Assembly (NCBI RefSeq): GCF_024256385.1
Contig: NZ_JAMLFW010000001.1
Location: 496,001 to 560,000 of the forward strand
DNA length: 64,000 nucleotides
Source: Anatilimnocola floriformis
Lineage (GTDB): Bacteria > Planctomycetota > Planctomycetia > Pirellulales > Pirellulaceae
Direction of reading: 5' to 3'
Positions 52,165 through 59,851 of the stretch are shown here, piece after piece; position 1 is the first letter of the stretch, and each line of letters begins with the position of its first letter. Below the pieces are notes generated by a model. The model did no database searches and was not told the origin of the DNA. It worked only from the letters and a program-made list of their open reading frames with translations. The position numbers and the translations under genes were made by a program.

Positions 52165-54566
52165 TAGGAAAGTCCTTGAATGAGGGCGATCAGTGGCAGC
52201 ATAAGACTGACGACGACGAAAGCCACAAACGTGCCGAATATCAGCAGCAGAATCGGATGCAAGATTTGATGCAACAGCGTGAGCCGATAAGTCATCCGGC
52301 GCATCAGCGAGTCTCCCATTTCGTCGAGCGCCCAAGGCAAATTGTCGGCGCGGGCGGCCGCTTGCAACACCGCGACCTCGGCGGGGCCGAGTAACCATTG
52401 TCGCTGCATGGCCGGTAGCCAATTGCCACCCTGTTCCACATCAAGCGCGACCTGACTTAGTCGGCGGCGGACACTGCCGCGGGGATAAACGTTTGCCAGC
52501 AGGGTGAGGGCCTGCGGCAACGGCACGCGCTGTTCGAGCAGCAGCGACAAACTGCGCAACACGAGACTCGCGTCATACCGCCAGAAGAAGTACCGCAATC
52601 CTTTGAACAGATCCATGACGCGCGCAACATCAGCGACATTGGCATAACGGCGACGCGCCTGCGAGCCGAACACCACAGGAAAGTCATAACAGCCGGTGTA
52701 AAAAATCGTCGCCAGCGCACTGACGCCCAGCATGGCCAGCAACAGCGGCAGGAGCAACAGAAAGCCACCTCCCTTAATCCAATCGGCCATCTCAAACAGA
52801 AGCAGAGTGGGCGCCGGCAAACGCAGACCGAACTCATCGAACATCCGGCGAAACACCAATACAAAGCCGAACATGGAATAGGCGCTGACCAAGAGCATCG
52901 TCAGCACCAGGCCGCAAAAATAGAGGAGGCGATTGACGATGACCCGGAAGGCAGCATCCGAATCGCTGACCCAGTTGAGTTGCGTCCGCAAGGCCAGGCC
53001 GCGGGCCACCAATACATCGCTCAAGTTCACGGCCAGTCGTTGAGCGGTATTCAGTCGCAGTCGCGCGCCGCGGGCAGCCGCCGAAAGAGTCACGCCAGCT
53101 TCCAATTGCGTTGCCAAGCGGTACGCGCGAGCGCCCGTATCGCCCACATTTTCAGCGGCAAATGCCAAGGCTGACTCGGGGAGCGGGATTCCTTTGTCGG
53201 CCGCGAACGCCAGGGAATTGATCAGGGCTTGATGCTCGCCGAGGCGATAGCGATCGACAAGCATCATCAGGGCCAGACCGCACAACGGCAGGAAAAGGAG
53301 GCTCAGCCACGAGAGCCCACTGATGATGATGCCGACGAGCCCGAGCAGAATCGTCAGCCAGGCCGCGGTCGTGAGAATGATGCGGGCCAGGTTCGAACGA
53401 ATGACACGTTTGCGATGCAAGATTTGCAGCGAGACGAGGATTGCCAGGCCGGGAACGATCAAGATCGACCACGATGTCGCTCGCGCGCCTTCCATCAGTT
53501 CGCGCAGTGCTGGCATGGAGCTGGGAGATGGTGTGCCCCAGGAAGTCATCAGGTCAGTAAAGACTCGCAACGGGACGATGCAAGCTGCGGCCATGGCGGC
53601 GTACAACCCGCCAGCCAGCAAGTAGATCACCGTCGGCGCGAGCAGCATGATGAGCGACGCCTGCGCCTGGAGCCGGGCATCGAGCATCTCTGCCGCCACA
53701 CGACAAGTCGCGGGCAGAGTGTCAGTCCGTTCGCCCACGCGAATCAGCGGTAAGGTCGATTCTGGCAATCCCGGAACGGCCTCGGCTGCCCGCGTGAGCG
53801 TTGATCCTTGCTCGACGCGCTGGGCCAGCACATCGGCATGCCGAGCGAGCGCTGCATCGGCAATTCCGCAGCCGGTAAGTCGCAAGGCCTCCGGCAGAGC
53901 GATTTGCCGCTCCAGCATGATCGCCAGTGCTCGATAGAATTCGCTGCTGCCGCTCCAGTGCCACAAGGGTCCAAAGATCGGCGTCACCGACATCCATTGA
54001 GACCACCCTCTGCGCCCGCCAATGACGCGGACAAGCAGCAGCAAGATGGCGGCGCCGCCGAGCAGCAGCAGTGAGAGAGACGCTGCTTTCCGGGCAATTT
54101 CATATGTCGCCAGGAAGGCTTGCGAAGTCTGCCATCCCATATCTTCGACAACTTGGCGCAGAACCGGCCCGACGTGAAATGCCAGAAAGAGGAATAGCAG
54201 GTACGTACCCGCGAGCGTCACCAACGGATAGGTGAGCGACTGAACTACGTTTCGCCAATGCGCGCCGGCTTGCTGCCGCGCGAGAAGCCATTCGGTAATC
54301 GCACTGCTCGGATCGCCCGTGGCGAGCGACGCCTTCAAGAGTCCCGACAGCGACGCGGGCAACGGCGAATTTTTGGTGAGGATCTGCGGCAGCGGTTCGC
54401 CGGTTTGGATGCGCTGAGCAACAGCGCGGAGCGACTTCGCCAGACGTCGATCGGGTGTGCTATCGGCGGCGGCGAGCAGCGCTTCGGCCAATGGCAGGCT
54501 GGACTGCGTCCCTTGCACAAGCAGTTGCGCGAGTTCGGTCGTCGAGTTGGCAGTGGTTTCAGCCAC
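52164..54566 (-). CDS. Tandem GspF fusion protein (two type II secretion F units)
   Basis: An 800-residue inner-membrane protein. GspF/PilC proteins are usually about 400 residues with two T2SSF domains. Here two such units are fused: first unit with cytoplasmic domains near 10-125 (LLVQGTQSSLPLAEALLAAAD) and 205-325 (FYRALAIMLERQIALPEALRL), second with LINSLAFAADKGIPLPESALAF (about 435-560) and LRSLSLLLEQRVPLPQALTLL (about 670-780), linked by extra membrane helices (about 345-425). GspF links the assembly ATPase to pilin addition. The start is a GTG directly after the upstream stop. The domains are diverged, not recent copies. Confidence 0.85.
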   Translation of the reverse strand: MAETTANSTTELAQLLVQGTQSSLPLAEALLAAADSTPDRRLAKSLRAVAQRIQTGEPLPQILTKNSPLPASLSGLLKASLATGDPSSAITEWLLARQQAGAHWRNVVQSLTYPLVTLAGTYLLFLFLAFHVGPVLRQVVEDMGWQTSQAFLATYEIARKAASLSLLLLGGAAILLLLVRVIGGRRGWSQWMSVTPIFGPLWHWSGSSEFYRALAIMLERQIALPEALRLTGCGIADAALARHADVLAQRVEQGSTLTRAAEAVPGLPESTLPLIRVGERTDTLPATCRVAAEMLDARLQAQASLIMLLAPTVIYLLAGGLYAAMAAACIVPLRVFTDLMTSWGTPSPSSMPALRELMEGARATSWSILIVPGLAILVSLQILHRKRVIRSNLARIILTTAAWLTILLGLVGIIISGLSWLSLLFLPLCGLALMMLVDRYRLGEHQALINSLAFAADKGIPLPESALAFAAENVGDTGARAYRLATQLEAGVTLSAAARGARLRLNTAQRLAVNLSDVLVARGLALRTQLNWVSDSDAAFRVIVNRLLYFCGLVLTMLLVSAYSMFGFVLVFRRMFDEFGLRLPAPTLLLFEMADWIKGGGFLLLLPLLLAMLGVSALATIFYTGCYDFPVVFGSQARRRYANVADVARVMDLFKGLRYFFWRYDASLVLRSLSLLLEQRVPLPQALTLLANVYPRGSVRRRLSQVALDVEQGGNWLPAMQRQWLLGPAEVAVLQAAARADNLPWALDEMGDSLMRRMTYRLTLLHQILHPILLLIFGTFVAFVVVSLMLPLIALIQGLS

Positions 54567-55631
54567 TCAAACCTCCACCATCTTGCGCATGATGACGAGC
54601 CAGGGCCCCAGCGTGATCAACAGATGAAACAGGGCCAGGCTGCCACCGATCGCCAGGGTGAAAATTGACGGAACCCAGGTGGCGAGCCATAGGCCGCGAC
54701 GACGAACTTCGGCGTGGTAGTTGGCGGCGAGTTGCCGCAGGTTAGTGCTGAGGTGCTGACCGCTCGGAGCATCGAGCAGCAGGCAAGCTACCAACGGCGG
54801 GAATGGTTGCGGAGGCCTTGCCATTTGACCGCGCTCGAGTTGATTTGCGAATTCGAGCGTGGCGCGAGCCAGCGGCTGCGATGTCAGCGTACCGCCCGCT
54901 AGGCGCAGAGCTTCGGTCAGCGGCAAGCCATGCTCGAGCAAGATCGCCAGTTGATCGCACAGGACTGCCGATTGTCCTGCGCGGCGCATCAGTCCCAGGC
55001 CACGAACCACACCGAGCGTTGGCAAGTCGAGCAGCGACCATTCACCCAGTCCTCGAGACGAACGACGCCACGACCAGACAATGAGCGCGAGAAAGGCTGC
55101 CGGCACGAGCCATTCCCAGAGCCATTGCGTCTGCCGCAGAGAACGGAGCACGGCTTGCGGAAGAGAGACATCGATGTCCCAATCCGCAGCGACCATCAGG
55201 TATACGCCGGCAAGCTTGTTAAGCCAGAAGAGAAAAAGGATCCAGGTCACGCAGACAACGAGCAGCGGATTGATCGCGGCGAGCAGCATTTGCCGCCGCA
55301 GTTCGCCGGTCTTGCGAGCTAACTGCATCATCCCCTGCAGAATGCCCGGCAGATTGCCGGCGCGAAGACCAGCCTCGACAAGTGCTTGATAGCCGGGCGG
55401 AAACTGCGTACCCGAACGAGCGACAACTTGATCGAGCGACATGCCCGCGGCCAGTTCACTCCCCATTTCGCGCGATACACGGCCGAGCCGACCCGGCAAC
55501 TCATGGCCAAGCGCGCTCAGCCCTTGGTCGAGCGGCATGCCGGTACGGGCGAGCGCAGCAATCTCATCGCTGAGCGCGATCAATTGCTCGAGCGACAAAG
55601 TTTGCCGCGGTGATAGATTCGCCGTCGCCAT
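54567..55631 (-). CDS. Type II secretion/pilus assembly platform protein GspF-like
   Basis: A 354-residue inner-membrane platform protein, normal in length for GspF/PilC. The first T2SSF domain is ALARTGMPLDQGLSALGHELPGRLGRV to GYQALVEAGLRAGNLPGILQGM, the second is around CDQLAILLEHGLPLTEALRLAGG. Three membrane helices are visible (NPLLVVCVTWILFLFWLN; LVPAAFLALIVWSW; FTLAIGGSLALFHLLI). It is the first gene of a seven-gene operon that continues with a second, double-length GspF. No GspE/PilB ATPase or secretin gene lies in the window. Confidence 0.85.
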   Translation of the reverse strand: MATANLSPRQTLSLEQLIALSDEIAALARTGMPLDQGLSALGHELPGRLGRVSREMGSELAAGMSLDQVVARSGTQFPPGYQALVEAGLRAGNLPGILQGMMQLARKTGELRRQMLLAAINPLLVVCVTWILFLFWLNKLAGVYLMVAADWDIDVSLPQAVLRSLRQTQWLWEWLVPAAFLALIVWSWRRSSRGLGEWSLLDLPTLGVVRGLGLMRRAGQSAVLCDQLAILLEHGLPLTEALRLAGGTLTSQPLARATLEFANQLERGQMARPPQPFPPLVACLLLDAPSGQHLSTNLRQLAANYHAEVRRRGLWLATWVPSIFTLAIGGSLALFHLLITLGPWLVIMRKMVEV

Positions 55632-55698
55632 CGAGTGATGTTTGCCGAGTAGAAGAGGGAGATGAGCGGCCCTCAGTGTAAACGGCGGCGGGGCGGAA

Positions 55699-55775
55699 GG
55701 GAGCTAGGAGTTAGGAACTTGGAGCTCCGGAAAATCCAGATGCATTTCCCAATCGATTCCCAGATCTCAGCTCAC
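55699..55775. repeat. Degenerate family-B inverted repeat
   Basis: GGGAGCTAGGAGTTAGGAAC at the left and CATTTCCCAATCGATTCCCA at the right, loosely mirrored, like the pair at 4728. It lies between the GspF operon promoter side and the end of the kinase gene. Confidence 0.5.
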
Positions 55776-55782
55776 GCATCGC

Positions 55783-56802
55783 TCATTGAATGGAACGCCA
55801 ACGATCGCGAATTTGCGCCGGCGTGGCTGTACCTGTCGTTCCCAATTGCTGGATCGTGATCGAGGCAATCAGGTTGCCGAACTCGGCGGCTTCGACCGGC
55901 GAAGCGCCCGTGAGCAGCGCGGTGACGATGCCGCTGGTCGCGGAATCGCCGGCGCCGCAGATATCGATCGGACCGGTCACTTGCGGCGCGGGGACAATCG
56001 TCGATTTACCATCGACGGTTGCCACCAGCGTGCCGAGTTCGCCGATGGTACAGAAGACGGGCTGCTTGGTCTTGGCGGCAAACTGTGCCGCGGCGGTATG
56101 AAACGCTGAGAGGTCGGCAGCCGGATCGATTCCAACCGCGCCGGCGATTTCGGCTCGGTTTCCCTTCAGCACGCCGAAGGAAAAATCGCGCAGCCGTTGT
56201 CGGCTGTCGCTGTAGATCAGTTTTTGGGGATTCCGTTTTGATAGCTCATGCAAGAAGTCGCGTACACGATCGGTCACCACGCCGCAGCCGAGCTCGTTCA
56301 CCTGATCGAGCACAATCAGGCCATCGCTCGATTGCCAAGTGTGCTCGATTCGCTGACAGAGCAAGTCCTGTACGTTGTCCGACAGCGGCGCGCGAGTCCG
56401 CACGTCGAACCGATTCAGCTCCTGCACTTTGTCGCCGACGGGTTGCATCGGCTTGGTGTAGGTCGGCGTGAGACGCTGCGGATCGCAAATGATGTTCTGT
56501 GGATCAACCGGCAGGCGGCGCACTTCGCGCAGAAGATCAAAGCCATGGCCGTCGTCGCCGATCACCGTGGTCGGCAACATCAGGCCGACGCCCAGCGCAG
56601 ACAGATTGTTCATCACCGTGCCGAGCGCGCCGGGAAAGTTGCGAATGCGGGTGACTTGATGCGCGACGAGGCCCGTTTCGATCGAAGTCTCGCCGACCGG
56701 CTGCAGTTCCAAGTAGCGATCGAGAAACAAGTCGCCGACGAGGCCGATGGTGAGTCGGGGCAGGGCACTGAGAATGGAATCGAGGCGGGCGGCGGAGAGC
56801 AA
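55783..56802 (-). CDS. PfkB-family sugar kinase, RfaE/HldE-like
   Basis: A 339-residue ribokinase-fold kinase. The N-terminal TIGLVGDLFLDRYLELQPVGETS and the FPGALGTVMNNLSALGV segment are like the kinase domain of RfaE/HldE, which phosphorylates D-glycero-D-manno-heptose 7-phosphate for LPS core synthesis. The catalytic GAGDS motif is at 283-287 (base D286). A SDSRQRLRDF segment also fits the RfaE group. The nucleotidyltransferase half of HldE is absent. The HAD-family gene lies 33 nt upstream on the same strand, fitting a two-gene sugar-phosphate unit. Confidence 0.8.
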   Translation of the reverse strand: MLSAARLDSILSALPRLTIGLVGDLFLDRYLELQPVGETSIETGLVAHQVTRIRNFPGALGTVMNNLSALGVGLMLPTTVIGDDGHGFDLLREVRRLPVDPQNIICDPQRLTPTYTKPMQPVGDKVQELNRFDVRTRAPLSDNVQDLLCQRIEHTWQSSDGLIVLDQVNELGCGVVTDRVRDFLHELSKRNPQKLIYSDSRQRLRDFSFGVLKGNRAEIAGAVGIDPAADLSAFHTAAAQFAAKTKQPVFCTIGELGTLVATVDGKSTIVPAPQVTGPIDICGAGDSATSGIVTALLTGASPVEAAEFGNLIASITIQQLGTTGTATPAQIRDRWRSIQ

Positions 56803-56835
56803 CGGAGGGTCCTTCCTGTTTTATCCAAGCAGACA

Positions 56836-57669
56836 TCAAACCATATCGGCAAAACCCAGCCGCTGAAACAGTTCCTGCCAGCAGCGATAGTCGCCGATGA
56901 TGATGTCTGCGCCGGCGCGGATCAAGTGCTCACGCTTCAGCGGATCAACGCCCGTCCCTGTGACCTCGTTGCTAGCGAGGCCAATCGCCAGGCCGCCGAG
57001 CTGCTTGATGGCCAGAATCTCGGTGGGGCCGTCGCCGATGGCAATGATGCTGCGGGCCGAATAGCCTTGCTTCACCAGCTGCTGCATGACGGCGAGCTTC
57101 GAGAACTTGGGATCCTGATCTACAGGACAATGCACGCGGGGCTCGAAGTAGGTGTGAAAGTCGAGCACCTGCAGCTCGTTCTTCACATCTTTCAGCTCGG
57201 TGCCGGAGGCGAGCACCAGATGAATCTTTCGCAGCTGCAACTCGTCCAGCATCCGCCGCGTGCCAGCAACGGCCATCATGTCGGGCGAGGCATGGCCGCG
57301 AGTCACCGCGCGGATGCGGGCATTGGTTTGCAGCATCAGGCTGTCTTGATACTGCTGAAAGTAGACATCCGCGGCTTGCGGCATGTGCCCACGCTGACGA
57401 ATCTCCGCGGCGAGGCGTTGCATCTGAACCATCGTCGGCTGGCCAGTCAACTCGATGACGAACTGCTCGACGAGTTTCTTCAGACTGTTCTGCGGCTCGC
57501 CAGTATCGAGACGCGATAGATGATCGACCATCATCGGCACCATGATGCCCTGCCAGTTGCGGCGCAGGAGCGACAGCGTGCCATCGAAATCAAAGACCAC
57601 CGCGCGATAGCCCGACTTGGGAATGTCGGCGCGGAGCAATTCCAAGTCGGGACTGGGGCGACGAACCAT
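56836..57669 (-). CDS. HAD-superfamily phosphatase-like hydrolase
   Basis: A 277-residue HAD hydrolase. Motif I is VVFDFDGTLS (nucleophile D27, acid D29), motif II is in LVLASGTELK, motif III/IV in IIAIGDGPTEI. A helical cap region (about 50-140) is present, which is like phosphoglycolate phosphatases and unlike the capless GmhB. The ATG giving MVRRPSPDLE is used; a longer form would start inside the repeat at 57684. It lies just upstream of the RfaE-like kinase gene and probably shares its transcript. Confidence 0.85.
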   Translation of the reverse strand: MVRRPSPDLELLRADIPKSGYRAVVFDFDGTLSLLRRNWQGIMVPMMVDHLSRLDTGEPQNSLKKLVEQFVIELTGQPTMVQMQRLAAEIRQRGHMPQAADVYFQQYQDSLMLQTNARIRAVTRGHASPDMMAVAGTRRMLDELQLRKIHLVLASGTELKDVKNELQVLDFHTYFEPRVHCPVDQDPKFSKLAVMQQLVKQGYSARSIIAIGDGPTEILAIKQLGGLAIGLASNEVTGTGVDPLKREHLIRAGADIIIGDYRCWQELFQRLGFADMV

Positions 57670-57683
57670 GGGAGCAGTTCTGA

Positions 57684-57753
57684 GTTCTGAGTTTTGGAGT
57701 TCTGAGACAGGAATCAATGATAACCTCCTGTCTCAGAACTCAAAACTCAGAAC
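57684..57753. repeat. Inverted repeat, family C
   Basis: The left arm (57684-57712) contains GAGTTCTGAGACAGGA-like sequence, the right arm (57726-57753) TCCTGTCTCAGAACTCAAAA; the arms pair over about 27 nt with a small bulge. It lies between the HAD gene and the PilZ-like gene. The 25 nt from 57729 are identical to 21369-21393. Confidence 0.8.
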
Positions 57754-57783
57754 TTCTTCCCAACTGCGACTTCCAACTCGGAA

Positions 57784-58236
57784 CTACCCGAGCGGCGAAT
57801 CGACCACTCCCACAAACCGCCCGCCGTTGTCGTACCAGCCGTGACGGCTGAAGCGACACCAGGTCAATTCCATGACGAGGCCGATCCATTTGCCGTCCTT
57901 GAGTGGAAACGACGCCACGACTCGCGACCACTCCAGTGGTTGCGCGAAGTAGAAATCGGCCCCGTGGTTCGACAGATGCTTGCCGACGACCACAAAGGTG
58001 TCGCCGAGCAACGGTCGGCCGTCGCGGTCGAGGGGCGTCATGTGGATTGGATACGGATAGGGATGCCGTGTCTCGGTTCGCCGCTCGACATGCCTTTCGG
58101 CCTGCGCGCTGACGAGCGCATGTTGCACTTGCTGCGCGATCAAATCCTTGGGCCGTTCGCACAAGGCCCGCGGTTGGTCCGACTCGGGCGTGAGAGCGGG
58201 CAAGAGCGCAGCGCAGTCCAGCGTCGACGTGGTCAT
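57784..58236 (-). CDS. PilZ-like domain protein
   Basis: A 150-residue soluble protein. The pattern ERRTETRHPYPYPI (RxxxR-like), VVGKHLSNHGADFYF (LSxxG strand) and MELTWCRFSR with NGGRFVGV at the end resembles PilZ domains, which bind cyclic di-GMP. The match to the RxxxR and D/NxSxxG motifs is imperfect (LSNHG), so the call is tentative. GGAGG lies close before the ATG. A GC-rich hairpin (58272-58289) lies in its leader. Confidence 0.5.
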   Translation of the reverse strand: MTTSTLDCAALLPALTPESDQPRALCERPKDLIAQQVQHALVSAQAERHVERRTETRHPYPYPIHMTPLDRDGRPLLGDTFVVVGKHLSNHGADFYFAQPLEWSRVVASFPLKDGKWIGLVMELTWCRFSRHGWYDNGGRFVGVVDSPLG

Positions 58237-58536
58237 CCAGCCTCCGGAACCAAACGAGATGAGAGAAGAGGCGCCGGCAGGAGCCGGCGAGCGCAGTCAG
58301 CCGAGACGAGATATGCAGAGAACAAAAATACCAGCCCTATCCCATCGGATCGCAACCGAAAAAGGCTCGGCCGCGGCGAAAGTCGGGCTTGGTGAAAGCC
58401 CCTGTTTTTCGCAGTGCAACGTGCGAACTACAGGAGCGTAACTATTATCTAGGTCGCAAAGTGGGAGCTGTCAAAAAGAGGCTGAGATTTCCTTGATTTG
58501 CCGATCAGAGAGCACCGACGGCAGCGAACCAACCAC
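58237..58536. other. Non-coding gap with a GC-rich leader hairpin
   Basis: 300 nt between two minus-strand genes. It contains the perfect 7-bp hairpin CGCCGGC/GCCGGCG at 58272-58289, 36 nt before the PilZ-like start, with loop TCCT on the coding strand. I could not fit the leader to a cyclic di-GMP or other known riboswitch by eye. Nothing else is evident. Confidence 0.55.
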
Positions 58537-58944
58537 TTATTCCGGCGAATCTGCCTCATCCAGCCATCGGCCAGAACGTACCGAGGCAGCGGGGTCAGCC
58601 GGCAGGGATTTCGGCCACAACAGTCTCTGCAAGGCGCCACCCAGCCACGCGGCAATGATCACCGGCAACCCAAAGAAAATGACATGAAACACAATGACGA
58701 CCTCGGTCGGACCGAGGCCGGAGGGATCTTTTTCCATTCGATACGCATTCACCGCCGCAATGACAAACGCCACGCCGAGGCCCAAGTAAAAACCGGGCCG
58801 AATGATAAACGAAGTCAGGAAAGCGCCGGCCATGGGCAGCACCAGAAATCGCCACCCGCTAGTCCACGAGGCGAACGCGACGCACAGCGTGGTCATCACG
58901 ATCAGAATCGCGACGAGCGATATTTGTGGGCGATTGGTTTCCAT
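58537..58944 (-). CDS. Small membrane protein, unknown function
   Basis: A 135-residue protein with four hydrophobic stretches: ISLVAILIVMTTLCVAFASW, FLVLPMAGAFLTSFII, FYLGLGVAFVIAAVNAY and VVIVFHVIFFGLPVIIAAWLGG, and a polar C-terminus. The N-terminus METNRPQISLVAILIVMT is of a kind common in planctomycete membrane proteins. No family recognised. It is divergent from def. Confidence 0.65.
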   Translation of the reverse strand: METNRPQISLVAILIVMTTLCVAFASWTSGWRFLVLPMAGAFLTSFIIRPGFYLGLGVAFVIAAVNAYRMEKDPSGLGPTEVVIVFHVIFFGLPVIIAAWLGGALQRLLWPKSLPADPAASVRSGRWLDEADSPE

Positions 58945-58984
58945 TCGCCCCAATCCTAGCCTCTGCAGTTGCTGGATTCTCCTT

Positions 58985-58990
58985 TATAAT
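58985..58990 (+). promoter_or_regulatory. Candidate -10 box (TATAAT) for def
   Basis: A perfect TATAAT lies 40 nt before the def start. CTGCAG at 58963-58968 would be a poor -35 box at 16 nt spacing. Confidence 0.4.
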
Positions 58991-59017
58991 CATTACTTTC
59001 CCCTGTCTGTCTGATTG

Positions 59018-59023
59018 CAGGAG
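59018..59023 (+). promoter_or_regulatory. Ribosome-binding site deciding the def start
   Basis: CAGGAG lies 6 nt before the GTG at 59030. An in-frame TTG at 59015 is too close to any Shine-Dalgarno sequence to be used, so the GTG is the start. Confidence 0.75.
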
Positions 59024-59029
59024 TTGTTC

Positions 59030-59611
59030 GTGCAGATTATCGCCTGGCCGCATTCGACCCTTCGCCACCAGTCGAAGCCCATCCGCCGCGTCGATGCGGA
59101 GTTGAAGCAGATGGTGCGGGAGATGTTCGACCTGATGTACGCCGCCAAGGGAATCGGCCTGGCCGCGAACCAGGTCAATCTGCCGCTGCGGCTGTTTGTC
59201 ATGAACCTGGAGTCGGATCCGGCGAAGAAGGAACTCGAGCAGGTCTTCATCAACCCCGTCATCAGCGGGCCCAAGGGATCGGCCGAAGCCGAGGAGGGCT
59301 GCCTCAGCCTGCCTGGTTTGTATGGACCCGTTGTGCGGCCCAAGCAGGTGCGGATCACGGCCTATGGTCTCGACGGCCGAGAGATCGATATGATCGCGAC
59401 GGAGTTGCTCGGCCGCTGCGTGCAGCACGAAGTCGATCATCTCGACGGCATGATGTTCATCGACCGCATGAGCGCCGGCGCCAAAGCCGATATCGCCGAT
59501 GAACTGTATGACTTCGAAACCGTCTTCAACAGCCAGCGCTCGACCGGCGGCATTCCGAACGATACGGTGCTCGCCGAAGAGCGGAAGAAATGGGAACTGA
59601 AGTATTGCTAA
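59030..59611 (+). CDS. def: Peptide deformylase
   Basis: Removes the formyl group from the N-terminal Met of new proteins. The 193-residue chain has all three metal motifs: GIGLAANQV (41-49), EEGCLSLPG and QHEVDHLDG, with Cys and two His as ligands and the catalytic Glu. The start is a GTG (MQIIAWPHS), because CAGGAG is well placed before it; the usual family start is also just before the Ile-x-x-x-P segment. The C-terminus is longer than in E. coli Def by about 25 residues, common in this group. No fmt gene follows. Confidence 0.96.
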   Translation: MQIIAWPHSTLRHQSKPIRRVDAELKQMVREMFDLMYAAKGIGLAANQVNLPLRLFVMNLESDPAKKELEQVFINPVISGPKGSAEAEEGCLSLPGLYGPVVRPKQVRITAYGLDGREIDMIATELLGRCVQHEVDHLDGMMFIDRMSAGAKADIADELYDFETVFNSQRSTGGIPNDTVLAEERKKWELKYC

Positions 59612-59618
59612 ACGGCAA

Positions 59619-59792
59619 CTACTTCACCTTCCGTCCCCATTCATCCACGCGCTGTTGATGCTGCTCTTCGATTTGCTTTTTGTCATCGGCTGTGAACACC
59701 GTTTTGGCGGGAGTGTCACTGCCGCCGCAGCCGATTAGTTGCGCTAGCAAGGCGGCGGCGATCAGATACTTCAACGAGCGGGCGTCAAACAT
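59619..59792 (-). CDS. Small lipoprotein, unknown function
   Basis: A 57-residue predicted lipoprotein: LKYLIAAALLAQLIGC is the signal, with the acylated Cys in the lipobox LIGC, followed by GGSDTPAKTVFTADDKKQIEEQHQQRVDEW, a short charged helix. Such small lipoproteins are frequent in planctomycetes beside DUF1559 genes, and one lies 60 nt upstream on the same strand. Function unknown. The ATG at 59792 is chosen as it directly precedes the signal. Confidence 0.7.
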   Translation of the reverse strand: MFDARSLKYLIAAALLAQLIGCGGSDTPAKTVFTADDKKQIEEQHQQRVDEWGRKVK

Positions 59793-59851
59793 GGCGAATT
59801 CGATTTCGAAAATAGGTCGGCGATGATCTGAACGTGGCACGAACGGAAACG

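Noticed and set aside
58385-58409. Terminator-like GGGCTT/AAGCCC hairpin with T-run on the plus strand
   Set aside because: No plus-strand gene lies upstream, so it would have nothing to terminate; it lies in the leader of a minus-strand gene.
58237-58536. Cyclic di-GMP riboswitch before the PilZ-like gene
   Set aside because: The leader has hairpins, but I could not find the conserved GEMM core segments on the coding strand.
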